Source: CAZIWJ01 sp964542855
Lineage (GTDB): Bacteria; Bacteroidota; Bacteroidia; Cytophagales; Cyclobacteriaceae
Direction of reading: 5' to 3'
Length of the DNA stretch: 17,871 nucleotides
Assembly: GCA_964542855.1 (NCBI GenBank)
Contig: CAZIWJ010000052.1
Location: forward strand, 1-17,871
Of the stretch, positions 1-7,207 are shown piece after piece (positions within the stretch are counted from its first letter, which is position 1; every line of letters begins with the position of its first letter). The notes under the pieces were generated by a model, which worked only from the letters and a program-made list of their open reading frames with translations, was not told the DNA's origin and searched no databases. A program made the position numbers and the translations under genes.

Positions 1-24
1 AGAGAAACACCGGTGCTTTAAATA

Positions 25-447
25 TTAATCGGTAAGAAAGCGGTAGAGAGCCCGAAGGGTATTGTTCAGTTTTTTCTCTGTTTTAGTCCAGCTTTCCAGT
101 TGATCAAGAAAAATCATCAGTAGTTCCCGATCTACAACCCCCTCACAGCGTACCTGTGTGTTTATTTTTTTTAGTGACTGGTTAATAGCAGTGCCAACCT
201 GAGATCTCAAAAGTCCAATCGTTGCCAGCTCATCATAAAACTGATCAGGATTAACCATTAGTTTCTTCTCTTTATGCTTTTCCAAAATAAGATGACGAAG
301 AAAGGGTCTAAGCTCCATCCCGCTTATTTCGGCTTTTCTTTTTAGCTGTTGATAATCCGCTTCCTTGAACCTGATCTTGATTTCCTTATTTAACTGATGG
401 GAATGAGGTAGGGGCTTTCTGCCTCTCCCTGAATTCTTTTTACTCAT
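25..447 (-). CDS. MobC-type relaxosome accessory protein (ribbon-helix-helix-like)
   Basis: This 140-residue basic protein probably helps a relaxase bind or open oriT. The N-terminus is Lys/Arg-rich. Residues about 22-55 (IKIRFKEADYQQLKRKAEIS, then GMELRPFLRHLIL) have the beta-strand plus two-helix pattern of ribbon-helix-helix mobilization proteins such as the MobC/BmgB group and the small Mob proteins of Bacteroides elements. The rest looks helical, and the end (LESWTKTEKKLNNTLRALYR) resembles the dimer or relaxase-contact tail of that group. The start is the ATG at 447, and no alternative lies upstream. In such elements the relaxase gene follows directly; here the gene ends 24 bases from the window edge, so the relaxase should begin just outside. 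The upstream gap at 448-791 is the expected oriT location. The family call comes from pattern, not a search. Confidence 0.72.
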   Translation of the reverse strand: MSKKNSGRGRKPLPHSHQLNKEIKIRFKEADYQQLKRKAEISGMELRPFLRHLILEKHKEKKLMVNPDQFYDELATIGLLRSQVGTAINQSLKKINTQVRCEGVVDRELLMIFLDQLESWTKTEKKLNNTLRALYRFLTD

Positions 448-791
448 TGGTTTAACGATTACTTACCAAAACAAAATTTACCGGAAAGTGCTGTTAGACT
501 ATGCGCACAAGAACAATTTTCTGGGTCCCGGAAACACATCTTGCTGTTTTAAAGCCCAGATTGAAATGTGGTTAATTCTGCTCTTAGTCCTTAAGTAAAT
601 TTTCGCATAGAAACAGAAAGAAATAAAATACTGATCATCTCTTCATTTTTTACATTTAGATAAAGAGCCCTTTTAAAAGACAGTAATTATAAAACGACTA
701 CACGTCACTTTTTTTTGTATATTCAATTGGCTTTATCCATTGGTCTGGCAGATCTGCCGTGGCCCCGATTCCTGACCTAACATAATATAGA
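448..791. other. Intergenic gap between divergent genes; candidate oriT and promoter region
   Basis: This 344-base stretch lies between the divergent starts of the relaxosome gene (minus) and the exported-protein gene (plus). I see no gene in it. It holds a repeated CCGGAAA (481-487 and 528-534), a widely spaced inverted pair CTATGCG/CGCATAG (499-505 and 604-610), the palindrome CTTTTAAAAG (670-679) and the palindrome GGCAGATCTGCC (747-758). A possible Bacteroidota -7 element for the plus-strand genes is TACATTTA at 651-658, one base from TAnnTTTG, but no good -33 element goes with it. By comparison with other mobilizable Bacteroidota elements, oriT should lie here. No nic site can be named from sequence alone. 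Confidence 0.4.
747..758. promoter_or_regulatory. Perfect 12-base palindrome, possible operator
   Basis: GGCAGATCTGCC is perfectly self-complementary and lies 33 bases upstream of the ATG at 792. That is the usual place for an operator or a 5'-UTR hairpin of the plus-strand two-gene cassette. A palindrome this long would occur a few times by chance in a window of this size, so only its position adds weight. Confidence 0.3.
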
Positions 792-1325
792 ATGAAAATC
801 GTCTTAATAACGATAGTGTGTTTTATTGCTTCAACATCGTTACAGGCACAAAATCCCATAACTGTTATTAACCAGGAGATAAGAACACAGCTCAGCACCG
901 AATCAGGAAGGTTAGGAGCCATAAAGGCAATTGCCAACAAAGTTACGAATGATGGTAAAATTACGCCGGAAGACTTCATAACGGTCATTAATTATCAGCG
1001 TGATTTGTACGAATTGGTAGATGATGATTTCGGGATTCGCCAGGAACTTGATCCCAGGTTCAGTATCCTGTATGCAGAACTCTTTTCGCTCCTTGAAAAT
1101 AAATGGCAGCATATGAAACTAGCTGGTAAAGAGGAAGAAATTCTGAACGAACTGGAAAAATTCAACCGCATAATTAACGATGTTACTGGTTTTGGTATAG
1201 AAGAAAGAACTGGTCGAAAATTAAAGGACATTGACATCGAAGAATTTACCAGGCAGTATGATCAAATGGTCGAACAAATGAACATGGATGATATACTGAA
1301 CCTGCTATCAACGTTTATAAACTAA
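792..1325 (+). CDS. Exported helical protein of unknown function
   Basis: I do not recognise this 177-residue protein. Residues 1-20 are a clear signal peptide (MKIVLITIVCFIASTSLQAQ) with a likely cut after AQA or AQ and no lipobox cysteine, so a soluble periplasmic protein is expected. The mature part is acidic and mostly helical. ITVIN occurs twice (residues 23-27 and 63-67). The stretch DGKITPEDF at 54-62 looks like half of an EF-hand loop, but the first ligand positions are Lys and Thr, so calcium binding is doubtful. It is on the opposite strand to all tra genes and is followed after six bases by a small membrane-protein gene. Periplasmic export beside a transfer region fits an exclusion, immunity or envelope accessory role, but this is inference. 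The ATG at 792 is the only start that keeps the signal peptide. Confidence 0.75.
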   Translation: MKIVLITIVCFIASTSLQAQNPITVINQEIRTQLSTESGRLGAIKAIANKVTNDGKITPEDFITVINYQRDLYELVDDDFGIRQELDPRFSILYAELFSLLENKWQHMKLAGKEEEILNELEKFNRIINDVTGFGIEERTGRKLKDIDIEEFTRQYDQMVEQMNMDDILNLLSTFIN

Positions 1326-1331
1326 TACCCT

Positions 1332-1535
1332 ATGAAATTCATCGTAAAAGCATTTTTTATTGGCTTCATTCTGGTCATCGTACGTTTTCATTTTTTTAAC
1401 TACGTATTAACCAGTGGAGATCCGTATCATTTAAGCACCATAATTCTATTCCTTTTCTTTGTTACTATAGCATTTCTAACCTTTCGCTTTTTTCGCTTTT
1501 TATTCAAATTCATTTGTTGGCTAATCGGGATCTGA
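1332..1535 (+). CDS. Small phenylalanine-rich two-pass membrane protein
   Basis: This 67-residue protein has 17 phenylalanines, about a quarter of all residues. Two hydrophobic segments (about 5-24 and 33-62) are separated by a short polar loop with TSGDPYH. Arg, Lys and Trp occur near the membrane borders (RFFRFLFKFICW). It starts six bases after the stop of the exported-protein gene, so the two are probably cotranscribed and translationally coupled. Base composition is low in G+C (1381-1440 has 20 G/C in 60; 1441-1500 has 17 in 60) compared with 35 in 60 in the traJ region at 10381-10440, which suggests separate origin. No family is recognised. A partner of the exported protein, an inner-membrane exclusion protein or a membrane-active peptide are all possible. 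Codon structure and the tight spacing support a real gene. Confidence 0.6.
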   Translation: MKFIVKAFFIGFILVIVRFHFFNYVLTSGDPYHLSTIILFLFFVTIAFLTFRFFRFLFKFICWLIGI

Positions 1536-1552
1536 CAGCAATACATGAATTG

Positions 1553-1571
1553 GCATAAATACAGGTTATGC
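1553..1571. terminator. Weak inverted repeat between convergent genes
   Basis: GCATAA (1553-1558) and TTATGC (1566-1571) can pair around a seven-base loop, in the 46-base gap where the plus-strand cassette meets the end of the minus-strand operon. There is no long T-run on either strand, so as a terminator it would be weak or atypical. Confidence 0.25.
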
Positions 1572-1581
1572 TCCTCACATC

Positions 1582-2061
1582 TTAATCCACTTCGTAAACC
1601 CGGTTTTCTGACCTGGCTTTTTTGACTAGAGCACTTAGCTGGTCGGCCAGGTTTGATCTGGGTATGCCGCAGAATTCAAAAATCGGATGTGATTTATCAC
1701 TACTCTCAATCCGGAGGGTCATTAGGCTGAACATCCTCATGAAAAAGGACTGGCTGCTTTGCAAGTCTTTTATCCTGTAAATTTCCAGGTAATCCTCTTT
1801 TAGGTTGAACACCCCTCTTTTAAATTTTATCTGTTCTCTTGTAATCTCGTAGGAGACACTACGCCAAAAAGCAAAAAGGTACAAGCCAGAAAACAGAGGT
1901 AATAACAGGATCAGGTATCCATACTTAAAAATGGGAGCATATACCGGAAAACTAATCATTCCTAAAGTCAATAAGCTTCCAATCAACAGGATTAAGATGA
2001 TCGCTTTGATGCATTTTCCTAAAGCGTACCACCAGCAAGGTTTTAATACGTAGCGTTTCAT
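1582..2061 (-). CDS. Membrane protein with bacterial PH domain (YdbS/DUF304-like)
   Basis: This 159-residue protein has two membrane segments near the N-terminus (about 18-36 and 48-66). A domain of about 80 residues follows, with the bPH2 pattern: SVSYEITREQIKFKRGVFN then an EIYRIKDLQ stretch, a hydrophobic pair and the ending RIESSDKSHPIFEF plus a helix. The motif of 'strange tension' (ITREQI..KRGVF..K.....I.RI.D) is typical of bacterial PH-domain membrane proteins such as YdbS and YdbT. Their function is poorly known; membrane stress and scaffolding have been proposed. The ATG overlaps the stop of the Toprim gene (ATGA), so the gene belongs to the DNA-processing end of the operon and is its last gene. 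A role at the membrane during DNA entry or exit is inference. The family call is fairly secure. Confidence 0.75.
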   Translation of the reverse strand: MKRYVLKPCWWYALGKCIKAIILILLIGSLLTLGMISFPVYAPIFKYGYLILLLPLFSGLYLFAFWRSVSYEITREQIKFKRGVFNLKEDYLEIYRIKDLQSSQSFFMRMFSLMTLRIESSDKSHPIFEFCGIPRSNLADQLSALVKKARSENRVYEVD

Positions 2062-3143
2062 GGAGTAAGGGTTGACTTTTTATTGGCCTTCGTTTCTTTA
2101 AGGTCATCATTAAAATCACCTGTTTTTGATTTGTGGGAAATAAGTGGCCTTTTCCAGTTTGCAAGTTTCCTGAAATTAGCCAGGCTAACCTGATCCTCCG
2201 GCATACTGAACTGCCTGGACCCGAAGGAGAACCTGATCTGGCCTTCCTTACGTTCGACACCAAGTTTCATTTGGTAAACCACCGCGGCCAGGCGGATATC
2301 ATAAAGATGTCCGTGCAGGTCGTTGTCGAAAGCACTATGCAGCTTTGCGTTGGGATAAGCTTTTACCACGCCCAGAACCTGGTTTGCACTAAACTGCCCT
2401 CCTGTACTCACGTAAACCGGGCTCGGGATCTGGTGGCCATGTAACTGGTGAAAACTAATCAGGTCAATGGCACTTTCTCCAAAAACGATGTTCCGTGGGA
2501 AATCAGATTGCTCTGAAATCCAGGCCGCTCGCTGTTTATCAGTACCGGCAGTGATCTGTTTCCAGTTATAATTGACTAGTTCGAACCCTTTGATTTCTCT
2601 GCTGATTGGATTAGTCATTGGAAAACCAATATTCCAGAATGGCTTCTTTCCTTTAATGTCTTTCTTTTTGACCAGGTAAATTTGAGTAAGAAAATCACTC
2701 AAAACCCTGGGAGAAATTTTCCTGTTTGAAGTCAGGTATCGTAAGTCATGAGCATCTGGTTTCCTGATGTGGTAGTCATCCATTGAAAACCCTTTATTTC
2801 TCACGGGCTCTTTAGCCTGTTGGGGTGGGGCAACGTAAGGAACAGCAGACAGCGAAGACAGTACTTTGTTTACTCCATCGTACGGATTGTTATTACTGAC
2901 ATTGAACATATGCAGCCTGTTTTTAACAAAGTCGATTACGCTTCCCTTATCCCGATCATCATTTCGTGTAAAATACAGTTGGTATTGATGGTGTTGGGAG
3001 ATAATAATATTAGGCTGGTCAGGATGAGTGTATTCCTTGTAACGACCTTTTCCCTTTTTTTTATTAAAGGTATACCCTAGTGATTCAGCTACCTGTGAAA
3101 TAGGAATGGAGTGTTTGAAAAACTCAAATTGATCGCTCATCAT
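2058..3143 (-). CDS. Toprim-domain, primase-like mobile-element protein (DUF3991-like)
   Basis: This 361-residue protein is related to the short primase-like proteins of Bacteroidota plasmids and conjugative elements. The N-terminal part (about 12-100) has the outline of a CHC2 primase domain (IPISQVAESLGY ... KGSVIDFVKN) but no zinc-ligand cysteines at all. A middle part (about 125-210) matches the DUF3991-type link region. The Toprim fold follows: NIVFGESAIDLISF with catalytic Glu223, YVSTGG at 244-249, then FDNDLHG with Asp273 and Asp275. A closing KTGDFNDDL motif at 340-348 is also typical. Expected role: priming or nucleotidyl/strand processing of transferred single-stranded DNA; activity is not proven without a separate catalytic domain. 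The start overlaps the previous stop (ATGATGA), and either of two adjacent ATGs could be used. Confidence 0.82.
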   Translation of the reverse strand: MMSDQFEFFKHSIPISQVAESLGYTFNKKKGKGRYKEYTHPDQPNIIISQHHQYQLYFTRNDDRDKGSVIDFVKNRLHMFNVSNNNPYDGVNKVLSSLSAVPYVAPPQQAKEPVRNKGFSMDDYHIRKPDAHDLRYLTSNRKISPRVLSDFLTQIYLVKKKDIKGKKPFWNIGFPMTNPISREIKGFELVNYNWKQITAGTDKQRAAWISEQSDFPRNIVFGESAIDLISFHQLHGHQIPSPVYVSTGGQFSANQVLGVVKAYPNAKLHSAFDNDLHGHLYDIRLAAVVYQMKLGVERKEGQIRFSFGSRQFSMPEDQVSLANFRKLANWKRPLISHKSKTGDFNDDLKETKANKKSTLTP

Positions 3144-4465
3144 CGTCTTAGTTTAGGGCGTTGCTGGTTTTTCTTTTCCGTTACTGCTACTCGAGGGGCC
3201 TTCGCTTCACTTTCTTTTTGGCTGGTATTATCCCCGCCTAAAAAACTTTTCCCTTTAGACTGTTTGCTGGAATTTTCTGCTTTAGGGGCATTCAGCTTAT
3301 CAATTTCACCCAGGAACTTTTCCCTATTTTTTGCCCGGTAGATTTTGACCTGCTGAACTGTTTCATCGACAACCAGGCCAATGGTTCCTGCTGCAAGGCC
3401 GGATTTGATTTTGGATTTTATGGCTGCCGCTACTGAACGACCGTATCGTGCCTGGTCAGCCCCGTAAGGCATGGTTTGTTCCTGTTCAATTTCTTTCCCT
3501 CTCTTTTTTATGGCAGCCTGTTTTGTTTCTTCTTTTGGGTTTGCCTTTTCAAATGCTTGTTGCTGAAATTCTTTGTATTCCCTGTTCTCTCGGGCTGCCT
3601 TGCCAGTTTGATTTGGCACATCGGTTTTTACTTGCTGATTTTGAGTACTTCTATCTTCTCTGGCTTTACCGAGATCACTGATGGGACGTTGATTTGCCTG
3701 CTCCCTCGTTTGACCCGGTTTTGCATCGGCTTTGGTTGCTGCGTTGTTGACCCCTGAACCTTGCGCTACCCCGTCACCTGGCGAGAAATCCGGAGTGCGT
3801 TCTTTTTTGATTGTTTTCGCTTGCAGGTCAGGAATACCTTCTCCCCGTTGAAAATTATTTTTTTCTACTTTTGCCGTTTCTCTGACCTCACTGGAACGAG
3901 AAGTACCTAACGTTTTATCGTTAGTTATTTTTAGTGGTTGAACGTCCAGCCCGTCGAGCTTGCTGATGTCCAGTTTATACTGTGATGCCTCCCCGTTTTC
4001 ATTTTTCAACATAATGGATCGACCGTTGGCGAGCCTGACTTTATCTTCAGCGTTGATCGGTATGTTATTAATCCTGTCGGGTATCCTGATACTGGAAACC
4101 TGGGTAGCCAGCACCTGGTTAAGCTCATGATCAAGCTTATACAGATAGGGCTCGGGCTTACCCACAGCATTAACGACACTTTTCCCTGCTTTTAATTCCC
4201 TAACCTTTTCGTCGGACAGTTCCTTTGGAAAGATCACCTGTTCGGCTTTGGGAATAACCTTGAAGCTTAGATTATTACCGGCGTCGGTGTGTAATCTAAG
4301 CTTGCCTAGAACCTGTTCGTTGTTAAGGGTAAATTTTCTTAATTCAGAGGTTCTACCGGCTAGTAGCGAATTAATTTCATCGCGGCTTATGGCCTCGATA
4401 TCTTTTTTGCTGATACCCACCTGCACTGGTTTATTGACAGGAGGTGTATTTTCTTCTGTTTTCAT
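3140..4465 (-). CDS. DUF3945-like conjugative-element protein with charged disordered tail
   Basis: This 441-residue protein has no known enzymatic motif. The first 175 residues contain two weak repeats of the DUF3945 type: ELSDEKVRELKAGKSVV with a following YLYKLDHEL (about 82-114), and INAEDKVRLANGRSIMLKN with a following YKLDISKL (about 137-170). Residues about 185-340 are rich in Gln, Lys, Glu and Asn and look disordered. A small hydrophobic stretch (LAAGTIGLVVDETVQQV, 357-373) is flanked by basic residues, and the tail is very basic. DUF3945 and DUF4099 proteins occur next to topoisomerase, primase and mobilization genes in Bacteroidota elements, and a DNA- or relaxosome-binding scaffold is a reasonable guess. 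It is coupled by a four-base overlap to the Toprim gene downstream and lies 42 bases after the coupling-protein gene. Confidence 0.68.
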   Translation of the reverse strand: MKTEENTPPVNKPVQVGISKKDIEAISRDEINSLLAGRTSELRKFTLNNEQVLGKLRLHTDAGNNLSFKVIPKAEQVIFPKELSDEKVRELKAGKSVVNAVGKPEPYLYKLDHELNQVLATQVSSIRIPDRINNIPINAEDKVRLANGRSIMLKNENGEASQYKLDISKLDGLDVQPLKITNDKTLGTSRSSEVRETAKVEKNNFQRGEGIPDLQAKTIKKERTPDFSPGDGVAQGSGVNNAATKADAKPGQTREQANQRPISDLGKAREDRSTQNQQVKTDVPNQTGKAARENREYKEFQQQAFEKANPKEETKQAAIKKRGKEIEQEQTMPYGADQARYGRSVAAAIKSKIKSGLAAGTIGLVVDETVQQVKIYRAKNREKFLGEIDKLNAPKAENSSKQSKGKSFLGGDNTSQKESEAKAPRVAVTEKKNQQRPKLRR

Positions 4466-4507
4466 AAGAATGGATAATAAGGATGAATTGATGGCTTAAT
4501 GATTTAG

Positions 4508-6529
4508 CTAGCTCTTGACGGCGAAAGCCTCGATTACCTGCTGTACTTCCTGATTAATCTTGCGCATGTTTAATTTCAGTACGTGCTCTTTTTCTCCTTT
4601 AAAGTCATAGACCTTGGGAAGGCCCGGGTATCTGGCTTCTTCTTTTAGCTGCTTACCGAGATGAACATATACCTCGCAGTTATAAAGAGAAAAGTTCTGG
4701 TTGGCCTGCGGCCGGTTATGCGCTTCCTGGGCTATGGTAGCAGCAAGCTGCCCCTGTTCCAGTTTGGCAATCTTACTGGCAGGAATAACAAAGTCGAGCT
4801 GCTCATTCAGATTGATGGATGTGCGGTTTCGGTCGATGTTGACTCCTTTCTTTATCTGGTGAATCCTACCAAATAGTTTTTCCAGCCAATCCAGGGTGTG
4901 TTTGTCCCTGACGCTACCCGTGATTACGTTGGCAATTACCGAACAAATGGTTTCCGCAGCATCTTTTCCATACTGCTGTTTAAACTGGGGGAGTTCCTGT
5001 AGTCCAAGAAGCACAGCTACCTTATTGCTCCTCGCAGTGGCAATCAGGTTTTCTATTTTATGCAGGTAAAGGGTTGGTACCTCATCAATGATCAGCGCTA
5101 CAGGATTATTGGTTTTCCCGGTCACTTTATCTTTCTGGTTGATGAGTTTTAGTAACCGGTTAATTACCAGGCTATAGCACGCACTGTTAATTTCCTGGGT
5201 ATTGCTGTCGTTAGCGAGCAGGAGGGAAGAGGGGGCTTTTAAATCGCTTACCTTAAGATTAAAATCATGCCCTGAAAATACCCAGAATGTTTCCTTGGTC
5301 GCTAATCTTGATACGTTAATTTTCAATGTGCCCAGCTGCCCTTCCAACTGCTCATAAGCTTCGTTGGTGTAGGCATTGTAAAATGGATTAAGCAGGCTAC
5401 GAATTTCTTCGTTGCTGAGTAATACATTAAAGATATCGTGGTACGGCTGGTTGAGAAAAGCAAGCACATGGGGAAAAGAACTGTACCTGCCTTTTTGGTA
5501 GGAAGCAAAAAAGTAGATCGTAGCAGCCAGCATATTGATGGCCGATTGGGTAAAAAACTGGTCCGAACCGTTACCTTCTGATTTCTTCAACGATTTGATC
5601 AGGGCTTCAGCCGTTTCGGTAGCATCGGCCAGGGAAGTAATGTAATCGGGGTGTAAAGGATTAATTCTTCTGCTGTGTTCTACATCATTCAGGTTGATTA
5701 CGTTGAACCTGTGATTTTCGGACAGCAGGCCTTTCTGTTTACTGATGAGGTAGTGGTAATAAGTAAGCTTGCCAAGATCAGGATATTTGAAGTCGTAAAC
5801 AACGGTGGAGAATCCTTTACCGGTTAACTGTTTGATGAAAGGGATGATAACCGAAAAGGTTTTTCCAGATCCCGGGGTTCCAATAACCATCGTTCCCCGA
5901 AATGGATTAACAATATTCATCCATCCCTGACGCAACTTTTTCTTATAATAAAAACGGATTGGTAAGTTAACGGAGTAGGGAGTTGACACCTTTTTCCTTT
6001 GTTGATCAAAAGATTCGTTTTCCAGGTTGAATCGATCGCTCATCAGGTTAGCTTTAATCAACTTGGAAATGTTATCCAGCGAGGTATGTACCAGTATGGA
6101 TCCGAACAGCACAAAGGTGATGTACCATAATTCCTCTAGCGATATGGTTGCGGACTTGCCTGCAACATCCAGTTGATAAAGCATCAGGCCGGAGCGGTAG
6201 TTGAACAGGAAAACAGAAAACAGCAGGAGAAAAAGTCCTAATAAAAGGGGAAAGAAAATCTTCTTCTTTACATTAAGGTCAATATCTTTTTTGGCTTTGG
6301 TACCTATACTGACCATGGCAATAAAAAAGAGTATCCACATTTTGCTAACCAGCACATCGCTGAATAACGGCAAAATGGAAATCCTCTTAATCACTTCGAT
6401 TCCTGCTTGCGGTACAGCATGAATTACTTTAGGCAATAAGACGAAGAGAGTGATATCAATTAATACAAAGGCATATATCAATGACTGCAGAAAAGTATAC
6501 AGGCTTTTAAGTTCTTTATTTTCTTCCAT
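4508..6529 (-). CDS. VirD4-type coupling ATPase (type IV coupling protein)
   Basis: This 673-residue membrane ATPase should link the relaxase-DNA complex to the transfer channel and power DNA export. Four N-terminal membrane segments are visible (about 12-34, 53-76, 90-109, 132-150). Walker A is GTPGSGKT at 217-224 (Lys223). Walker B is VALIIDEVPTL with Asp482-Glu483. Other VirD4-like traits are FYDFKYPDLGKL-type text after Walker A (VVYDFKYPDLG), SLLLANDSNTQ, and ATARSNKVAVLLGLQELPQ with the sensor-like Gln. Bacteroides counterparts are usually called MobC or TraG-family DNA transfer proteins; the four-helix N-terminus matches their YWFCY-type arrangement. It begins 30 bases after the TraO-position gene and introduces the DNA-processing end of the operon. 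The catalytic residues are intact. Confidence 0.93.
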   Translation of the reverse strand: MEENKELKSLYTFLQSLIYAFVLIDITLFVLLPKVIHAVPQAGIEVIKRISILPLFSDVLVSKMWILFFIAMVSIGTKAKKDIDLNVKKKIFFPLLLGLFLLLFSVFLFNYRSGLMLYQLDVAGKSATISLEELWYITFVLFGSILVHTSLDNISKLIKANLMSDRFNLENESFDQQRKKVSTPYSVNLPIRFYYKKKLRQGWMNIVNPFRGTMVIGTPGSGKTFSVIIPFIKQLTGKGFSTVVYDFKYPDLGKLTYYHYLISKQKGLLSENHRFNVINLNDVEHSRRINPLHPDYITSLADATETAEALIKSLKKSEGNGSDQFFTQSAINMLAATIYFFASYQKGRYSSFPHVLAFLNQPYHDIFNVLLSNEEIRSLLNPFYNAYTNEAYEQLEGQLGTLKINVSRLATKETFWVFSGHDFNLKVSDLKAPSSLLLANDSNTQEINSACYSLVINRLLKLINQKDKVTGKTNNPVALIIDEVPTLYLHKIENLIATARSNKVAVLLGLQELPQFKQQYGKDAAETICSVIANVITGSVRDKHTLDWLEKLFGRIHQIKKGVNIDRNRTSINLNEQLDFVIPASKIAKLEQGQLAATIAQEAHNRPQANQNFSLYNCEVYVHLGKQLKEEARYPGLPKVYDFKGEKEHVLKLNMRKINQEVQQVIEAFAVKS

Positions 6530-6559
6530 GGCTATGATCGGGTAAGTAAATGTTGGGAT

Positions 6560-7207
6560 TTATTCTTTGACAAGAGGGATTTTTATTCCGGCATTGACTC
6601 CGAACCGAAAGGGTTTACGATCGAAGGCAACGAATATACCTTTGGGTCTAAACAGGATCACCACACCGGAGCGGCTCACAAAACCGAGTTCCGATCCGAT
6701 GGAAAGGCCAAGAATCAGCGCTGACTCGTTAGTTCCTACCGTACCACCCAGCCGTAAATTCATAAACATATTACGGGACCTGAATAAAAGGGGCTTATGG
6801 ACGTAACCAATCAGAAAACTTCTGTGCTCCCTTGTGACGGTCCGTTCACGGGTGACCAATGTAGAATCCAGGGTGCGGACAGAGTCAATGAAAAAGCCGG
6901 GCAGGTTATCCCGGTATTCCCTGTCAATCAACCGTTCTTTGCTGTTCTCTCCGGTCGGGATAACAGGTACGGCTTCAGTGGTTTGATAAAATGAATCAAT
7001 CCTGGTTATTTCGATACGGGTGCGAAAGAGCTCGAGTAGTATTTCATTTCCCTTGTAATTCCTGCCCTGCCATTCGTAAGAAAGCTCCATGGCCTGGTAG
7101 CTGTCGGTAAAGATACCAGCTGCCACATCCAGGTAACGATAACCTTTTTGTCCGTGTGCAGATGTAACGGCAAATAAAACAAGGATAAGCGGTAGTCTTG
7201 AAATCAT
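6560..7207 (-). CDS. Exported protein at the TraO position, probable outer-membrane barrel
   Basis: This 215-residue protein has a signal peptide (MISRLPLILVLFAVTSAHG, likely cut before QKGYR). The mature part alternates short beta-strands, and the C-terminal half shows repeated amphipathic strands: RSFLIGYVHKPLLF, MFMNLRLGGTVG, ALILGLSIGSELGFV, GVVILFRPKGIFVAF and FRFGVNAGIKIPL. This looks like an outer-membrane beta-barrel. A stretch at about 80-125 (RLIDREYRDNLPGFFIDSVRTLDS) is more polar. It follows traN with an ATGA overlap, which is the traO position of CTnDOT-like operons, and TraO proteins are exported and about this length. Sequence identity to TraO cannot be judged here, so the name is positional. 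Expected role: an outer-membrane part of the conjugation channel. Confidence 0.6.
   Translation of the reverse strand: MISRLPLILVLFAVTSAHGQKGYRYLDVAAGIFTDSYQAMELSYEWQGRNYKGNEILLELFRTRIEITRIDSFYQTTEAVPVIPTGENSKERLIDREYRDNLPGFFIDSVRTLDSTLVTRERTVTREHRSFLIGYVHKPLLFRSRNMFMNLRLGGTVGTNESALILGLSIGSELGFVSRSGVVILFRPKGIFVAFDRKPFRFGVNAGIKIPLVKE

Noticed and set aside
499..610. CTATGCG/CGCATAG inverted pair
   Set aside because: Seven-base arms almost 100 bases apart are expected by chance in a gap of this size.
698..988. Minus-strand 96-codon frame with hydrophobic segments
   Set aside because: It lies over the signal-peptide gene on the plus strand and has no spacing or context support; treated as a shadow frame.
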